This document shows positions 1 through 9,606 of a DNA stretch of 64,000 nt, one piece after another. Below the pieces are notes generated by a model. That model ran no database searches. It had not been told where the DNA came from and worked only from the letters and a program-made list of their open reading frames with translations. The stretch comes from Chryseobacterium gallinarum. Lineage in GTDB: Bacteria; Bacteroidota; Bacteroidia; Flavobacteriales; Weeksellaceae. The stretch spans positions 3,104,001-3,168,000 of the forward strand of contig NZ_CP009928.1 in NCBI RefSeq assembly GCF_001021975.1, written 5' to 3'. Both the position numbers and the translations under genes were made by a program. Numbering within the stretch: the stretch's first letter is position 1; each line of letters begins with the position of its first letter.

Positions 1-2290
1 AAAGGAAATTATTCCATTCCAGACCGACTTCCTGATAAAGATGGTTGAGCGGTTTGAACCTGAACTGATGGTACTCCGGATATTTCATATCTCCAATTGT
101 TCCCCGCAATACAAAGTCGAAACTCGAAACATTATGGCCAAAGCTTTTGAAATACCATGGTAGCTTGTGGGTGAAATAGTAGGCCACAAATTTATCATTG
201 TAGTATTTTCCGCCTTCCAGTGTTGCAAATCCCAGGAATGAAGTAAGGTTGAAATTGAAATCTTTACCGGGAGATGCCAGTCCGTTCATGGTAAAGTTTT
301 TCCAGATCGGGGCCTCTCCGAATACCATTCCTCCATACAATCTGAATCCGGTTATTCCAAGCGGGGTTTTAAAGTTGTGAACAAAAAGGGCATCAAAACG
401 TGAGTAATTGAAATTACCACCTAAAGTCCTGTAACTCTGTTCATAATTAAAATACAATTCCGGGTATTTCTGGTCAATCAGGGATTTTCCCTGCGGAGTC
501 ATAATATTGGTAGAATTCGGGGAATATTTTAAGGTAAACAGCGTATTGAAGTTTTTAAACGATGAACCTTCATCTTTAAACTGATAATCGAATTCCGCTT
601 CCTCAATATTCCTTCTCAGGGCGAAAGCTAAGGTAAGCCCGTTGGTTACGTCATTCAGGTATGATAGCGAGGCTCCTTTAAAATGATAATACCGGTCATT
701 ATTAAGGTTATTCCCAAAATTGGCCATTCTCATTTTAAAATTCCAGAGTCTTCTGTAAAATTCACCGGAGGCCGTTACATCGTCGTAAAAATCAAATCTG
801 AAAAACGAATTCTTTTCCAGAGTAGTTTTGATGTCTATTCCCATACCATATTTCCATCTCCGGTCTTTCACCCCGTAAGCAAAATAATAATCCGGAGAAA
901 AATAAGGATTGAAATTTTCATTCACCTTAGCTTTTAATCCTAATCTGAATCCTTCGTAAGAGTTGTAATTAACTACTTCATCCACTGCAAAATCTACGGA
1001 GCCTACCCTGATTTGTCCATTCAGCAAACCGGAGAGTATCTGGGCTTTATTATCGATTTTATATTTTTTGCCTAAGCTGTCAATCGTTGTATAGGTATTG
1101 CGTTCCCTTTCGGTAAGCGGATCAGTCCTGTAATGTTCCAGAGAATGCCCGTCAATGCTCTTTACGGAAAAAGTATAGCCTTTGAAGTCCTTAGAACTTA
1201 CCTCAATCGGAGATTCGAAGTCAAAGTATTTTGAAGTGAGGAAAGCGTAGGTGCCAAAGCTTTTTTTGTCTTTTTTGTTGAAACGGTCTTTGTCATCCAT
1301 GGCCATTTTACCCATTTTAAGCTTTGCTTTCTCATGAGCAAGAAACCATTTATTATTGTAAAATATCCAGGTACTGGTGATAATTCCGTCGTTTTTGTTT
1401 TTACTGAAATTTTCAATTTTTTTGACTCCAAAGGTTTCGGTATCCACATAGATGGCACCATTGTATTTTCTTTTTCTGTCAGGGTTTTTATAATTCACTT
1501 CACGGAAACGGATGACAAAATTTTTCCTTCCGTCAAGTTCAACGGTATCAGAAAGAAAATAACGGTAAAGTCCCCTGTTTTCCTGTTTGATCTGTTCAGG
1601 AACAACATCCCTGTTACTTTGCTGCAGGGCAATCATTTCATAGATGGGTTGTTTCAGACCCGAAATTCTGTTGTCCAGGATATTAATTTTTTCACCATAT
1701 TTTTTAGAATACAGGAATTCCTGGGCTCTTTCCCAAAGGAATAATTTACTTTTAGCGAAGATTTTTCTTGCAGTAATGTTGTTGAGTGAATCTTTTTCTC
1801 TCTTTTTCTTGAAAATGTTTAAATCATTAAAATATTCTTTGAACTGGGAAATGCTGTCCTCATCAATATCCAGAGAGATCTTCTCATAGGATTTGTATGA
1901 ATATGAAGCTAAGCTTTTCGGAGAATTTTCTTTAAATAGCTGATTTACTTTCTTTAAAATTTCAAGAGCCCTGGGATCACTTTTATCTTCGATGACAACT
2001 GCTTCAATAGCCGTAGTTTTTGAAGTTTTTCTGAGCAGGGATATTTCCATACTGCTTTCTACATTGGCTGTTTCTTTCTGATAAGATTCAGCTTCAATAG
2101 TGATGGCTGTACAGGCAGCTTTAAATTCCAGAGTACCCTGAGCATTTGTATAGCCGAGAACCTTATTGTCACAAGACACTTTAGCATTGGGGACAGGCTT
2201 TTGGCTGACGTCATCAACAATTTTAATTTTTAATTGTGAATACCCCAGAAAAGATATCAAAAATAATAATAGCAGTAAACCCCTTTTCAT
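1..2290 (-). CDS. DUF5686 family outer-membrane protein with carboxypeptidase-like N-terminal domain (3' end outside window)
   Basis: The frame is open without a stop from the ATG at 2290 to the window edge, giving 763 codons of a longer protein. It starts with a signal peptide (MKRGLLLLLLFLISFLGYSQ) and continues into a short beta-sandwich of the carboxypeptidase regulatory-like type (about residues 21-100, with KPVPNAKVSCDNK). The rest matches the DUF5686 family, which I recognise by its overall pattern: a long soluble part with YKSYEK and a later part rich in alternating aromatic strands, as in an outer-membrane beta-barrel. No function is established for the family. It is probably an outer-membrane protein of unknown role. 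It lacks its C-terminus here. Confidence 0.8.
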   Translation of the reverse strand, partial: MKRGLLLLLFLISFLGYSQLKIKIVDDVSQKPVPNAKVSCDNKVLGYTNAQGTLEFKAACTAITIEAESYQKETANVESSMEISLLRKTSKTTAIEAVVIEDKSDPRALEILKKVNQLFKENSPKSLASYSYKSYEKISLDIDEDSISQFKEYFNDLNIFKKKREKDSLNNITARKIFAKSKLFLWERAQEFLYSKKYGEKINILDNRISGLKQPIYEMIALQQSNRDVVPEQIKQENRGLYRYFLSDTVELDGRKNFVIRFREVNYKNPDRKRKYNGAIYVDTETFGVKKIENFSKNKNDGIITSTWIFYNNKWFLAHEKAKLKMGKMAMDDKDRFNKKDKKSFGTYAFLTSKYFDFESPIEVSSKDFKGYTFSVKSIDGHSLEHYRTDPLTERERNTYTTIDSLGKKYKIDNKAQILSGLLNGQIRVGSVDFAVDEVVNYNSYEGFRLGLKAKVNENFNPYFSPDYYFAYGVKDRRWKYGMGIDIKTTLEKNSFFRFDFYDDVTASGEFYRRLWNFKMRMANFGNNLNNDRYYHFKGASLSYLNDVTNGLTLAFALRRNIEEAEFDYQFKDEGSSFKNFNTLFTLKYSPNSTNIMTPQGKSLIDQKYPELYFNYEQSYRTLGGNFNYSRFDALFVHNFKTPLGITGFRLYGGMVFGEAPIWKNFTMNGLASPGKDFNFNLTSFLGFATLEGGKYYNDKFVAYYFTHKLPWYFKSFGHNVSSFDFVLRGTIGDMKYPEYHQFRFKPLNHLYQEVGLEWNNFL

Positions 2291-2502
2291 GTAAAAAAAC
2301 TAGGTCAAAATTAATGATATTTATTGTTTTGGAAAAGTTTTTTAACAGAGTATAACATTGATCTGACCTGATAATGAAGAAGTGGGACAAGGTTGGAAGC
2401 ATGAAGCTGGGAGCGGGAAGATTATTACCCGCTTAAATAGCTGGTAAATTATCTTTGGCACCTGTTGCTGAAAATAACTTTCAGTTTTTTTCTCCCTGTT
2501 TT

Positions 2503-4317
2503 TTATCTGTCATCCAGAGCTTTCATAAACTCAATGATATCGTCAATTTCCTGGTTGGTAAGTTGTAAAGAAGTATCGGAGAGGGTTTGATTTTCAATTG
2601 TAAAACCTATACCTTTTCCACCACCTTTGTTATAAAAATCCATTACTTCCCTCAGGGTTTTATAGCCTCCGTTGTGCATGTAAGGTGCTGTTTTATTGAT
2701 GTTTCTTAACGTTGGAGTTTTAAAGGAATGCTGTAATGAAGCCACCGTCTCATGAAACTTTCCTCTTCCCGGATCTTCATCAAATGTTTTGTTTTCCCCA
2801 TTGACGGCCACGCCAAGCACTTCCTGTTCTGTTTTTTTGAAAACAGGAGGGACAGTTCCGTTAAACAAGGGAACAAAATGACAAATGGCACATTGCGCTT
2901 TTCCTACAAAAAGATTGAATCCCCGCTTCTGGCTTTCATTCATGGCAGATTTATTCCCCCGCATATAATGGTCAAAATCAGAATTGAATCCCGCTAATGA
3001 ACGGATATAGCTCGCCAGCACATTCTGAAGCTGCCATACTTCGGTTTTCGGAGAGTGGTAGATCTTTTCAAAGGCTGATTGATATTCTTTATGCTGATTA
3101 ATTTTTGCCAGGATCAGATTGAGGTCACCATGCATTTCTTCTTTATTGGAAATAACATCAGAGCTTTGCCCCTCAAGGTCATCTTTCCTCATATCCCAAA
3201 ACTGCCCATGCTGGAATCCAGCATAATTCAGGGAAGGAGCATTTCGGGAAAGTTCTGAATTTTCCAGAGACATGGATTTAGGGAGACCGTCAGTAAAGGC
3301 TTTTTCAGGAATATGGCAGGTAGCACAGCTCCTGGTGTTGTTATTGGAAAGGATCTTGTCATTAAAAAGTTTCTTGCCAAGGGCGGCCTTTTCTTCAGAA
3401 TATGCATATTCTTTTCCGGGAGTAAAAGCATCAGGATTGAATGCATTGATGGCAAAAAAAGTAGGTGCATTTTTATTCAAAGCAGTAGTCACTTCCACGT
3501 CCGGGATCTTTTCCTGTTTCTTGAATTCCAGGAGAAGGAATGTTATTTTGTTGAGATGATCAGGAATAAAATTGACGTAATCAAATGTATTTTTATCTGT
3601 GTTTTTCTTCAAAACGCCAATGGCTGAATTGATTTCTGAAATAATGCTTTTTAAGGCTTTATCTTTTGATTGTTCTGTGGAGATTTGCTGTAAAGTTTGC
3701 TTTACTCCTTCGAGGGAATAAGGCATTTCTTTTAAAAAAGTTCCTGAAACCGGAGTGTCAAATCCCGAAATTCCTAAGCTTGAGATCCGGAAAACTTCCA
3801 GCCTTAGGGCATCAAAAACCTGGTCTTTGCTGACCGTAATAGCTTCAAAATTAGTTTTGATCGTATTGCTTTTATTGATCAGTTTATTCAGGAATCTTAT
3901 CACCTCTTCCTTATTGGTTTTATCATAAGGATAAAGCATTTCTTCCAGCACCTGTAATCCTTCCGCTTCTATCTCGGTATGTTCATCCATTTCTATTTCG
4001 GGAAGTGCAGGACCATTGATAAACCGGGCAGAGTGGGGAAGAAAGTACTCTACCGCCCATTCCATTTTTTTATAGGTTTTCCTTAACTCTTCAAATTTTT
4101 CCTGGAGGATCTTTTCATCCGTATTTTTTGATACGAGTGCAATCAGCCCTTTGATCTGTTTTTCAAACTCAGTATTGTTTCTGAGAATTTCATTTTTTAC
4201 AGAACCCAGATCTTCGTAAACAGGCGAATATTTGTCACTTTTACAGTAAGAAAGAACAAAAAGAGCAATAGCAGAGTATAAAAACAGGAGAATAGGGTAT
4301 TTTGAAAGCTTTTTCAT
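2503..4317 (-). CDS. di-haem cytochrome c peroxidase family protein with extra N-terminal helical domain
   Basis: A 604-residue exported protein. The C-terminal half (from about residue 300) is a MauG/CcpA-type di-haem peroxidase: haem motifs CATCH at 331-335 and CAICH at 476-480, with the typical phrases ALGKKLF, APSLNY and TPTLRNI. This family reduces hydrogen peroxide in the periplasm using electrons from small cytochromes or quinols. The N-terminal 30-290 is helical with EAEGLQVLEEMLYP and GISGFDTP, vaguely imelysin-like; that assignment is uncertain. The leader ends LSYC, a poor lipobox, so lipidation is doubtful. It lies 66 bases downstream of the PhoX-like gene on the same strand and is probably co-transcribed. 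Confidence 0.85.
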   Translation of the reverse strand: MKKLSKYPILLFLYSAIALFVLSYCKSDKYSPVYEDLGSVKNEILRNNTEFEKQIKGLIALVSKNTDEKILQEKFEELRKTYKKMEWAVEYFLPHSARFINGPALPEIEMDEHTEIEAEGLQVLEEMLYPYDKTNKEEVIRFLNKLINKSNTIKTNFEAITVSKDQVFDALRLEVFRISSLGISGFDTPVSGTFLKEMPYSLEGVKQTLQQISTEQSKDKALKSIISEINSAIGVLKKNTDKNTFDYVNFIPDHLNKITFLLLEFKKQEKIPDVEVTTALNKNAPTFFAINAFNPDAFTPGKEYAYSEEKAALGKKLFNDKILSNNNTRSCATCHIPEKAFTDGLPKSMSLENSELSRNAPSLNYAGFQHGQFWDMRKDDLEGQSSDVISNKEEMHGDLNLILAKINQHKEYQSAFEKIYHSPKTEVWQLQNVLASYIRSLAGFNSDFDHYMRGNKSAMNESQKRGFNLFVGKAQCAICHFVPLFNGTVPPVFKKTEQEVLGVAVNGENKTFDEDPGRGKFHETVASLQHSFKTPTLRNINKTAPYMHNGGYKTLREVMDFYNKGGGKGIGFTIENQTLSDTSLQLTNQEIDDIIEFMKALDDR

Positions 4318-4383
4318 GGGTATGAAAAAGTACCAACAGAAGTTTTTCTATTGATACTTTTGATTTTTATGGAGTAATTAAAA

Positions 4384-5862
4384 TTATTTTTCTACGTTTC
4401 TGATAATAACAATCTGTCCTCCTTCTTTATTGGTATTGATACCCGATCCGTCAGGATTTTTGAATTTATCCGATTGCCATGTATGAGAATGGATATTTAC
4501 CGAAAAAGTATTAGGAACACCAATGATATCTGAAATATCAACCATGGCCCCAAATTCCCATGAACCGAATTTCTGTAGGTCCCCGGACTGGTTATAAGCC
4601 GTCTGCCAGGCAGCATCATTTCTGTTGTGTTTCATGTTCAGCCACGGTTTATATTGTTTGGTTGCAATATTCAGCTGCCAGATGTAAGAATCATGGGCTG
4701 CCGCTTTGTAATATGAATCCCCGTCTTCCTGAATATAAACATAGTTTTCAGTAACACATAAATTATCCGGATTGATAAGATTGTGTCCCGGATTGGAATC
4801 TCCTTCAGCAACTACTTCAAGTTTTCCTGTCAGCATATTATTGGCATTAAGCACAAGCTTATAGACCCTTCCCCACATGGTTAAACCCGGTTTCGGATTC
4901 ATTCCGTCAGAAGATTCTCCTGTAGCCGTAAAATAAATTTCCCTGCCTTTTCCTGCTCCTTTTCTGTAGTCAACATCTTCAACTCTTGAGAAGCGGATTG
5001 CATTATTATTGATGTTGGCCTGGTTGATCTGGGCTCCTGTAAGGTTTTTAGCATTTGGGATCTCAACAAACTCCACATCATAACTGTTTCCTTTCGTCAT
5101 ATCAGTTTCTGTATAATTATTGTTGGTTCTCTTCAAAGCGTATAATTTCCCGTTATCTAAATCTCCCTGTGTATTGGCAACATACATGATCAATTGTCCG
5201 GCAGACTGATGAGAAGAAGAATAAGATTGGTCTTCCCCGATAATGATATAAGATTTCCCGTTGGACACATCCTTAGGAAGCGGAACTGCATTTTCCATAG
5301 ATGCCTTTCCTAAAGCCGGTTTTACCCTTGTTTTATCTGAAGCCTGGGAAACCGGAGCTAAAGGATTTAAAGCATGAACCATACTTTCTTCTCCTGATTC
5401 ACCCGCTGTAAGAAAAGCACTGAAACCATGAATCTCGGGAGTAGCTAGTGTAGCAGAACATAACCTGGTCATTCCTCCCGTACCGTTAAGGATATATTCT
5501 CCTTTTACAGGTCTGAATGTTTTATCTAAATATACTCTTGATACCGATTGCTTGATCTCATGATTAGTGATCATCAGGTATCCGTCAGAGTTCGGATCTT
5601 TCATAATTCCCATCCCGTCCGGCTGACCTCCGAAAACAAAATCAGGAGATCCGGAAAGAACATCGGAGCTTGAAATAAGGGTGGTGATATTCAGGTTTTC
5701 AAAACCGGGCATTCCAAAAACGAAAGCCGGTTCTTTAGAAAAGTTTTCAAGCTTGATTTTATCATTAACCGGGTTGCTGCTGTCACCGTTATTATCATCA
5801 TTACAGCCCTGAAAAAGGACAGTTGCAAATAATAAAGCACCAATAGTTTTGTTAATTTTCAT
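4384..5862 (-). CDS. PhoX-like (DUF839-type) beta-propeller lipoprotein
   Basis: A 492-residue lipoprotein with lipobox LFQGC (Cys20) followed by an Asn/Asp-rich linker. The body resembles the PhoX/DUF839 family: DGMGIMKDP, LMITNHE, GGMTRLCSATLATPE, GREIYFTATGES, PDNLCV and VYIQEDGD are in the order expected for that beta-propeller fold. PhoX enzymes are calcium/iron alkaline phosphatases, but I cannot confirm every metal ligand, so phosphatase activity is only possible. It is the first gene of a two-gene unit with the cytochrome c peroxidase. A minus-strand -7 element TAGTTTTG lies at 5890-5897, 27 bases before the start, without a clear -33 partner. Confidence 0.6.
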   Translation of the reverse strand: MKINKTIGALLFATVLFQGCNDDNNGDSSNPVNDKIKLENFSKEPAFVFGMPGFENLNITTLISSSDVLSGSPDFVFGGQPDGMGIMKDPNSDGYLMITNHEIKQSVSRVYLDKTFRPVKGEYILNGTGGMTRLCSATLATPEIHGFSAFLTAGESGEESMVHALNPLAPVSQASDKTRVKPALGKASMENAVPLPKDVSNGKSYIIIGEDQSYSSSHQSAGQLIMYVANTQGDLDNGKLYALKRTNNNYTETDMTKGNSYDVEFVEIPNAKNLTGAQINQANINNNAIRFSRVEDVDYRKGAGKGREIYFTATGESSDGMNPKPGLTMWGRVYKLVLNANNMLTGKLEVVAEGDSNPGHNLINPDNLCVTENYVYIQEDGDSYYKAAAHDSYIWQLNIATKQYKPWLNMKHNRNDAAWQTAYNQSGDLQKFGSWEFGAMVDISDIIGVPNTFSVNIHSHTWQSDKFKNPDGSGINTNKEGGQIVIIRNVEK

Positions 5863-6075
5863 AATTGTTTTTTTGAATTTCGATTAAGGCAAAACTAAAG
5901 GTCTAGTATTAACTGGGTTTTAATAAGACAAAACAAATAGTTTAAGATTAAGAGATGATTGTTAAGATAAGATCAATAATTAGAATGAATATAAATAAAA
6001 ATCATTTTTAGTATATAAACAAAGCTCCGAAGATGTTGTAAAGACACATGGACACCCAAGGTTACATTTGTATTT

Positions 6076-6112
6076 AAAAAAAAATCAGCGGTCAGATGAG
6101 ACCGCTGATTTT
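6076..6112 (-). terminator. intrinsic terminator of alaS
   Basis: A perfect 13-bp inverted repeat (6081-6093 with 6100-6112, six-base loop) is followed, in the minus direction, by an unbroken T run. It lies 22 bases past the alaS stop codon. Confidence 0.9.
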
Positions 6113-6134
6113 GAAATGCTTAATGATAGTAATC

Positions 6135-8738
6135 TTAAATATTCAATGCTTTTTGGTATGCATTTTCCAATCCTGCAAGGTTTTTACCTCCCGCAGTGGC
6201 AAAACCAGGATTTCCGCCACCACCACCTTGAATTTCTTTAGCAAGATCTTTTACAATAGCTCCGGCCTGATAATCTGCAGCAAGGTCATCCGACACACCT
6301 ACAGTAATCATTGGTTTTCCGTCTGCATCAGAAAGAATGACCGTTACAGAAGCCGGAATTTCTCTTTTCAGCTGGAATACGATATCTTTCACAGAACCGG
6401 CATCCAAAGAAGTTTTCTTGACTAAAAGCTGCTTATTGCCTTTCTGTTCGTAAGCATTTTTCCAATCACTGATTTCTCCTTTTGCCTTTTCTTTTTTAAG
6501 AGCATCCACTTCAGCTTTTAACGATGTGTTTTCTTCAATTAATTTTTCAATAGATCTTACAACATCCTTAGATTTTAACAACTGGGAAAGTTCAATGATC
6601 TGTTTTTCCAGATTGTTGAAATATTCTTCAGACTTATCACCGGAAATCGCTTCAATCCTTCTGATTCCTGCCGCAGCAGAACCTTCGGAAGTAATTTTGA
6701 AATGACCGATTTCGCTGGTATTTTTAACGTGAGTTCCCCCGCAAAGTTCTTTGGAACTTCCAAACTGGATCATTCTCACATTGTCACCATATTTTTCCCC
6801 AAACAAAGCCATTGCCCCTTTGTCCAGAGCCTCCTGAATAGGAATGCTTCTGAATTCCTGTAACGCAATGCTTTCTTTGATCTTTTTGTTTACTTTTTCT
6901 TCAATCAGTGCTAGTTCTTCCTCTGTCATTTTATTGAAGTGGGAAAAGTCGAAACGCAGATAATCCGGTCCCACATAAGATCCTTTTTGCTCTACGTGAG
7001 TTCCTAAAACTTCTCTTAAGGCTTCATGTAAAAGGTGCGTTACAGAGTGGTTCGCCTGAGAATTCTTTCTGTCGGCAGCGTTTACTTTAGCATAGAAAAG
7101 AGCACCTGCATCTTTAGGCAGACCATTGATTAAAGAAATGATCAGTCCGTTTTCTTTTTTAGTTTCTAAAACTTCAAAGCTTTCAGAAGCATTTTCCAGA
7201 ACTCCTTTATCTCCAACCTGTCCACCTCCTTCAGGGTAGAATGGAGAGCTGCTTAATACCACCTGGTAAAATTCCCCGTCTTTGTTTTCTACTTTTCTGT
7301 ATCTTGTAATATAGGTTTCAGATTCAATCTGATCATACCCTACGAAGTTTTCCGGCTTTTCTTCCAAAACAACCCAGTCATACACTTTCTGTGCAGAATC
7401 AGACTTGGAACGTTGTTTTTGTTTTTCCATTTCAGCTTTAAATCCGGCCTCATCAATTGTTAACCCTTTTTCCTCAGCAATAATTCTCGTCAGGTCATCA
7501 GGAAAACCATAGGTATCATATAATTCAAAGACTTCCTCGCTAGGTAATATTTTTGAATTCCCGGCAATCGTCTGCTGGATCAGCTTTTCTACCCTGATCA
7601 GACCGTTTTCAATTGTTTTTAAGAATGATTCTTCCTCACTTTTGATGACTTCGCCTACTAATTTTCCCTGTTTTTCAATTTCAGGGAAGAATTGTCCCAT
7701 TTGTTCCTGAAGTACAGGAACCAGTTTATAAAGGAAAGGCTCTTTCATACCAAGGAATCTGTAAGCATAGGAAATAGCTCTTCTTAAGATTCTTCTGATA
7801 ACGTATCCTGCACCACCGTTAGAAGGTAACTGGCCATCAGCAATAGCAAAAGAAACAGCCCTGATGTGGTCTACCACCACACGGATGGCAATATCTTTTT
7901 CATCCTCCAGGATACCGGTATATTTCTTACCTGAAAGCTCTTCCACTTTAGAAATCAACGGAGTGAAAACATCCGTATCATAGTTGGAGGATTTTCCCTG
8001 AAGCGCCATACATAAACGCTCGAAGCCCATTCCCGTATCCACATGCTGGGCAGGAAGTTTTTCTAAAGACTTATCTGCTTTTCTGTTGAATTCCATGAAA
8101 ACCAGGTTCCATACTTCCACCACTTGTGGATGATCCTGATTTACCAGGGTAATCCCCGGAACAGCTGCTTTTTCTTCAGGGGTTCTCAGGTCGATATGAA
8201 TCTCTGAACATGGGCCGCAAGGTCCGCTTTCACCCATTTCCCAGAAATTGTCTTTTTTATTTCCATTGATGATCCGGTCTTCAGCAATATGAGATTTCCA
8301 GAAATCAAAAGCATCCTGATCTCTCTCTAAATTTTCAGAAGCATCACCTTCAAAAATAGTTACATATAAATTCTCTTTTGGAATTCCATAAACTTCAGTC
8401 AGTAATTCCCAGGCAAAAGCAATAGCCTCTTTTTTAAAATAATCTCCAAAAGACCAGTTTCCTAACATCTCGAACATGGTGTGGTGGTAAGTATCTCTAC
8501 CTACATCATCCAGGTCATTATGCTTTCCTGAAACTCTCAGACATTTCTGTGTATCGGCAATTCTAGGGGCGGTAGGTGTTTTGTAGCCTAAGAAAAAATC
8601 TTTGAACTGCGTCATTCCTGAGTTGGAAAACATAAGGGTAGGGTCGTCTTTCAGCACAATAGGAGCTGAAGGAACAATAAGGTGATCCTTACTTTTAAAA
8701 TAATCTAAAAATTTTTGACGTATCTCTTGTGATGTCAT
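6135..8738 (-). CDS. alaS: alanine--tRNA ligase
   Basis: A full-length 867-residue class II AlaRS that charges tRNA(Ala) and edits mischarged Ser or Gly. The N-terminal catalytic core includes FSNSGMTQFKD, HHTMFEMLGNWSFGDY and GGAGYVIRRILRRA. The editing domain has the zinc-site HSVTHLLHEAL and CGGTHVKNTSEIGHF, and the C-terminal DHHA1 part ends with the glycine-rich IQGGGGGNPGFATAGG. Length and start (MTSQEIRQKFLDYF) match bacterial AlaRS. It is transcribed alone, with a promoter at 8782-8815 and a strong terminator at 6076-6112. Confidence 0.98.
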   Translation of the reverse strand: MTSQEIRQKFLDYFKSKDHLIVPSAPIVLKDDPTLMFSNSGMTQFKDFFLGYKTPTAPRIADTQKCLRVSGKHNDLDDVGRDTYHHTMFEMLGNWSFGDYFKKEAIAFAWELLTEVYGIPKENLYVTIFEGDASENLERDQDAFDFWKSHIAEDRIINGNKKDNFWEMGESGPCGPCSEIHIDLRTPEEKAAVPGITLVNQDHPQVVEVWNLVFMEFNRKADKSLEKLPAQHVDTGMGFERLCMALQGKSSNYDTDVFTPLISKVEELSGKKYTGILEDEKDIAIRVVVDHIRAVSFAIADGQLPSNGGAGYVIRRILRRAISYAYRFLGMKEPFLYKLVPVLQEQMGQFFPEIEKQGKLVGEVIKSEEESFLKTIENGLIRVEKLIQQTIAGNSKILPSEEVFELYDTYGFPDDLTRIIAEEKGLTIDEAGFKAEMEKQKQRSKSDSAQKVYDWVVLEEKPENFVGYDQIESETYITRYRKVENKDGEFYQVVLSSSPFYPEGGGQVGDKGVLENASESFEVLETKKENGLIISLINGLPKDAGALFYAKVNAADRKNSQANHSVTHLLHEALREVLGTHVEQKGSYVGPDYLRFDFSHFNKMTEEELALIEEKVNKKIKESIALQEFRSIPIQEALDKGAMALFGEKYGDNVRMIQFGSSKELCGGTHVKNTSEIGHFKITSEGSAAAGIRRIEAISGDKSEEYFNNLEKQIIELSQLLKSKDVVRSIEKLIEENTSLKAEVDALKKEKAKGEISDWKNAYEQKGNKQLLVKKTSLDAGSVKDIVFQLKREIPASVTVILSDADGKPMITVGVSDDLAADYQAGAIVKDLAKEIQGGGGGNPGFATAGGKNLAGLENAYQKALNI

Positions 8739-8781
8739 AGTATTGCTTTTGCTTTTTTTAATATCAAATTTTGATAAGATG

Positions 8782-8815
8782 CAAATTTAAGGTTTTTAGG
8801 TGATTTTATATCAAA
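8782..8815 (-). promoter_or_regulatory. alaS promoter
   Basis: On the minus strand TTTG (8815-8812), a 22-base spacer, then TAAATTTG (8789-8782) matches the Bacteroidota consensus TTTG / TAnnTTTG. The start codon lies 43 bases downstream of the -7 box. Confidence 0.65.
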
Positions 8816-8926
8816 TATTAGATATTTTCAAGCCATTTTATCAAATGGTTGACATAAACAATGAATCATGGTTTTTAATGGATCTGGTAATTTACCCTGG
8901 TAAGCAGATTCTTTCGCCTATTTAAA

Positions 8927-8953
8927 CCTAACATGCTTTCAAAACCTGTTAGG
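8927..8953. repeat. inverted repeat CCTAACA-N13-TGTTAGG upstream of sigma gene
   Basis: Seven-base arms at 8927-8933 and 8947-8953 flank 13 bases. It could be a degenerate intergenic hairpin repeat or an operator for the downstream ECF sigma operon. The sequence alone does not decide. Confidence 0.4.
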
Positions 8954-9051
8954 CTTATGAAGTTGGAGATAACACTGATGAATTATAGCAAGTTTTGCTC
9001 ACTTTAACTGCACAATTAAAAAAATCTTATCTTCGTTTAAATTAACTCGCA

Positions 9052-9603
9052 ATGATGAAAAATGAGATTTTGAAAAGCTGGATAGAACAGTATTCTGCAC
9101 CGCTTTTGAAGAAAGCTGTGTATATGCTTTCCAATAAAGAAGATGCTCAGGATGTAGTCCAGGAAGTTTTCCTTGCTGCATTTTCTTCTTATGATTCTTT
9201 TGAAGGAAAAAGTCAGCCTCTGACTTGGCTCATGTCCATTTTACAACGGAAAATTGCTGATTTCTACCGAAAAAAATACAAATCAGAACCGAACGTAAGA
9301 CTCGATCACTTTTTTGACGAAACAGGCTCATGGAAAAATAATGATGTTTTGAATGACTGGGATGTATCCGCCAGAGAACCTGAGCTGCTAGATAATATAG
9401 ATTTTAATAAAACATTAGAAGAATGTATCGAAGAATTGCCTTCCAGATGGAAAATTTTGTTAAAAATGTACTACATTGAAGAAAAAAAAGCACCCGAAGT
9501 GAGTCAGGAATTAGAGGTTTCTACGACTAACCTTTGGAAGATCTTACAAAGAGCCCGGATGCAGCTTAGAGAATGTCTGGAGATGAACTGGTTTTCAAAA
9601 TAA
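9052..9603 (+). CDS. ECF-family RNA polymerase sigma factor
   Basis: A 183-residue protein with the two ECF domains. Region 2 covers about residues 10-90 (EDAQDVVQEVFLAAF, then PLTWLMSILQRKIADFYRKK). Region 4 covers about 120-178 (LEECIEELPSRWKILLKMYYIEE, then SQELEVSTTNLWKILQRARMQLRECLE). It directs RNA polymerase to a small stress regulon. The gene begins ATGATGAAA, so Met1 or Met2 may be the start. The next gene follows after three bases and encodes a zinc anti-sigma factor; a DUF417 protein and MsrAB come after it, so the regulon probably concerns oxidant damage to methionine. Confidence 0.93.
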   Translation: MMKNEILKSWIEQYSAPLLKKAVYMLSNKEDAQDVVQEVFLAAFSSYDSFEGKSQPLTWLMSILQRKIADFYRKKYKSEPNVRLDHFFDETGSWKNNDVLNDWDVSAREPELLDNIDFNKTLEECIEELPSRWKILLKMYYIEEKKAPEVSQELEVSTTNLWKILQRARMQLRECLEMNWFSK

Positions 9604-9606
9604 TAA

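Larger units (their letters stand above)
8739..9051. other. divergent intergenic region between alaS and the ECF sigma gene
   Basis: 313 bases with no ORF I can support. The left side carries the alaS promoter (8782-8815). The right side precedes the sigma gene and holds the inverted repeat at 8927-8953 and a near-match to the -7 element, TATCTTCG, at 9028-9035. I do not see a convincing -33 partner for the sigma gene, which fits a non-housekeeping or autoregulated promoter. Confidence 0.6.

Noticed and set aside
1334..1744. 136-codon plus-strand ORF opposite the DUF5686 gene
   Set aside because: The minus frame encodes a continuous DUF5686 protein with a signal peptide; the plus frame shows no family resemblance.
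6064..6071. Plus-strand TACATTTG near the alaS terminator
   Set aside because: It matches the -7 pattern but points into the alaS terminator with no plus-strand gene; expected by chance in AT-rich DNA.
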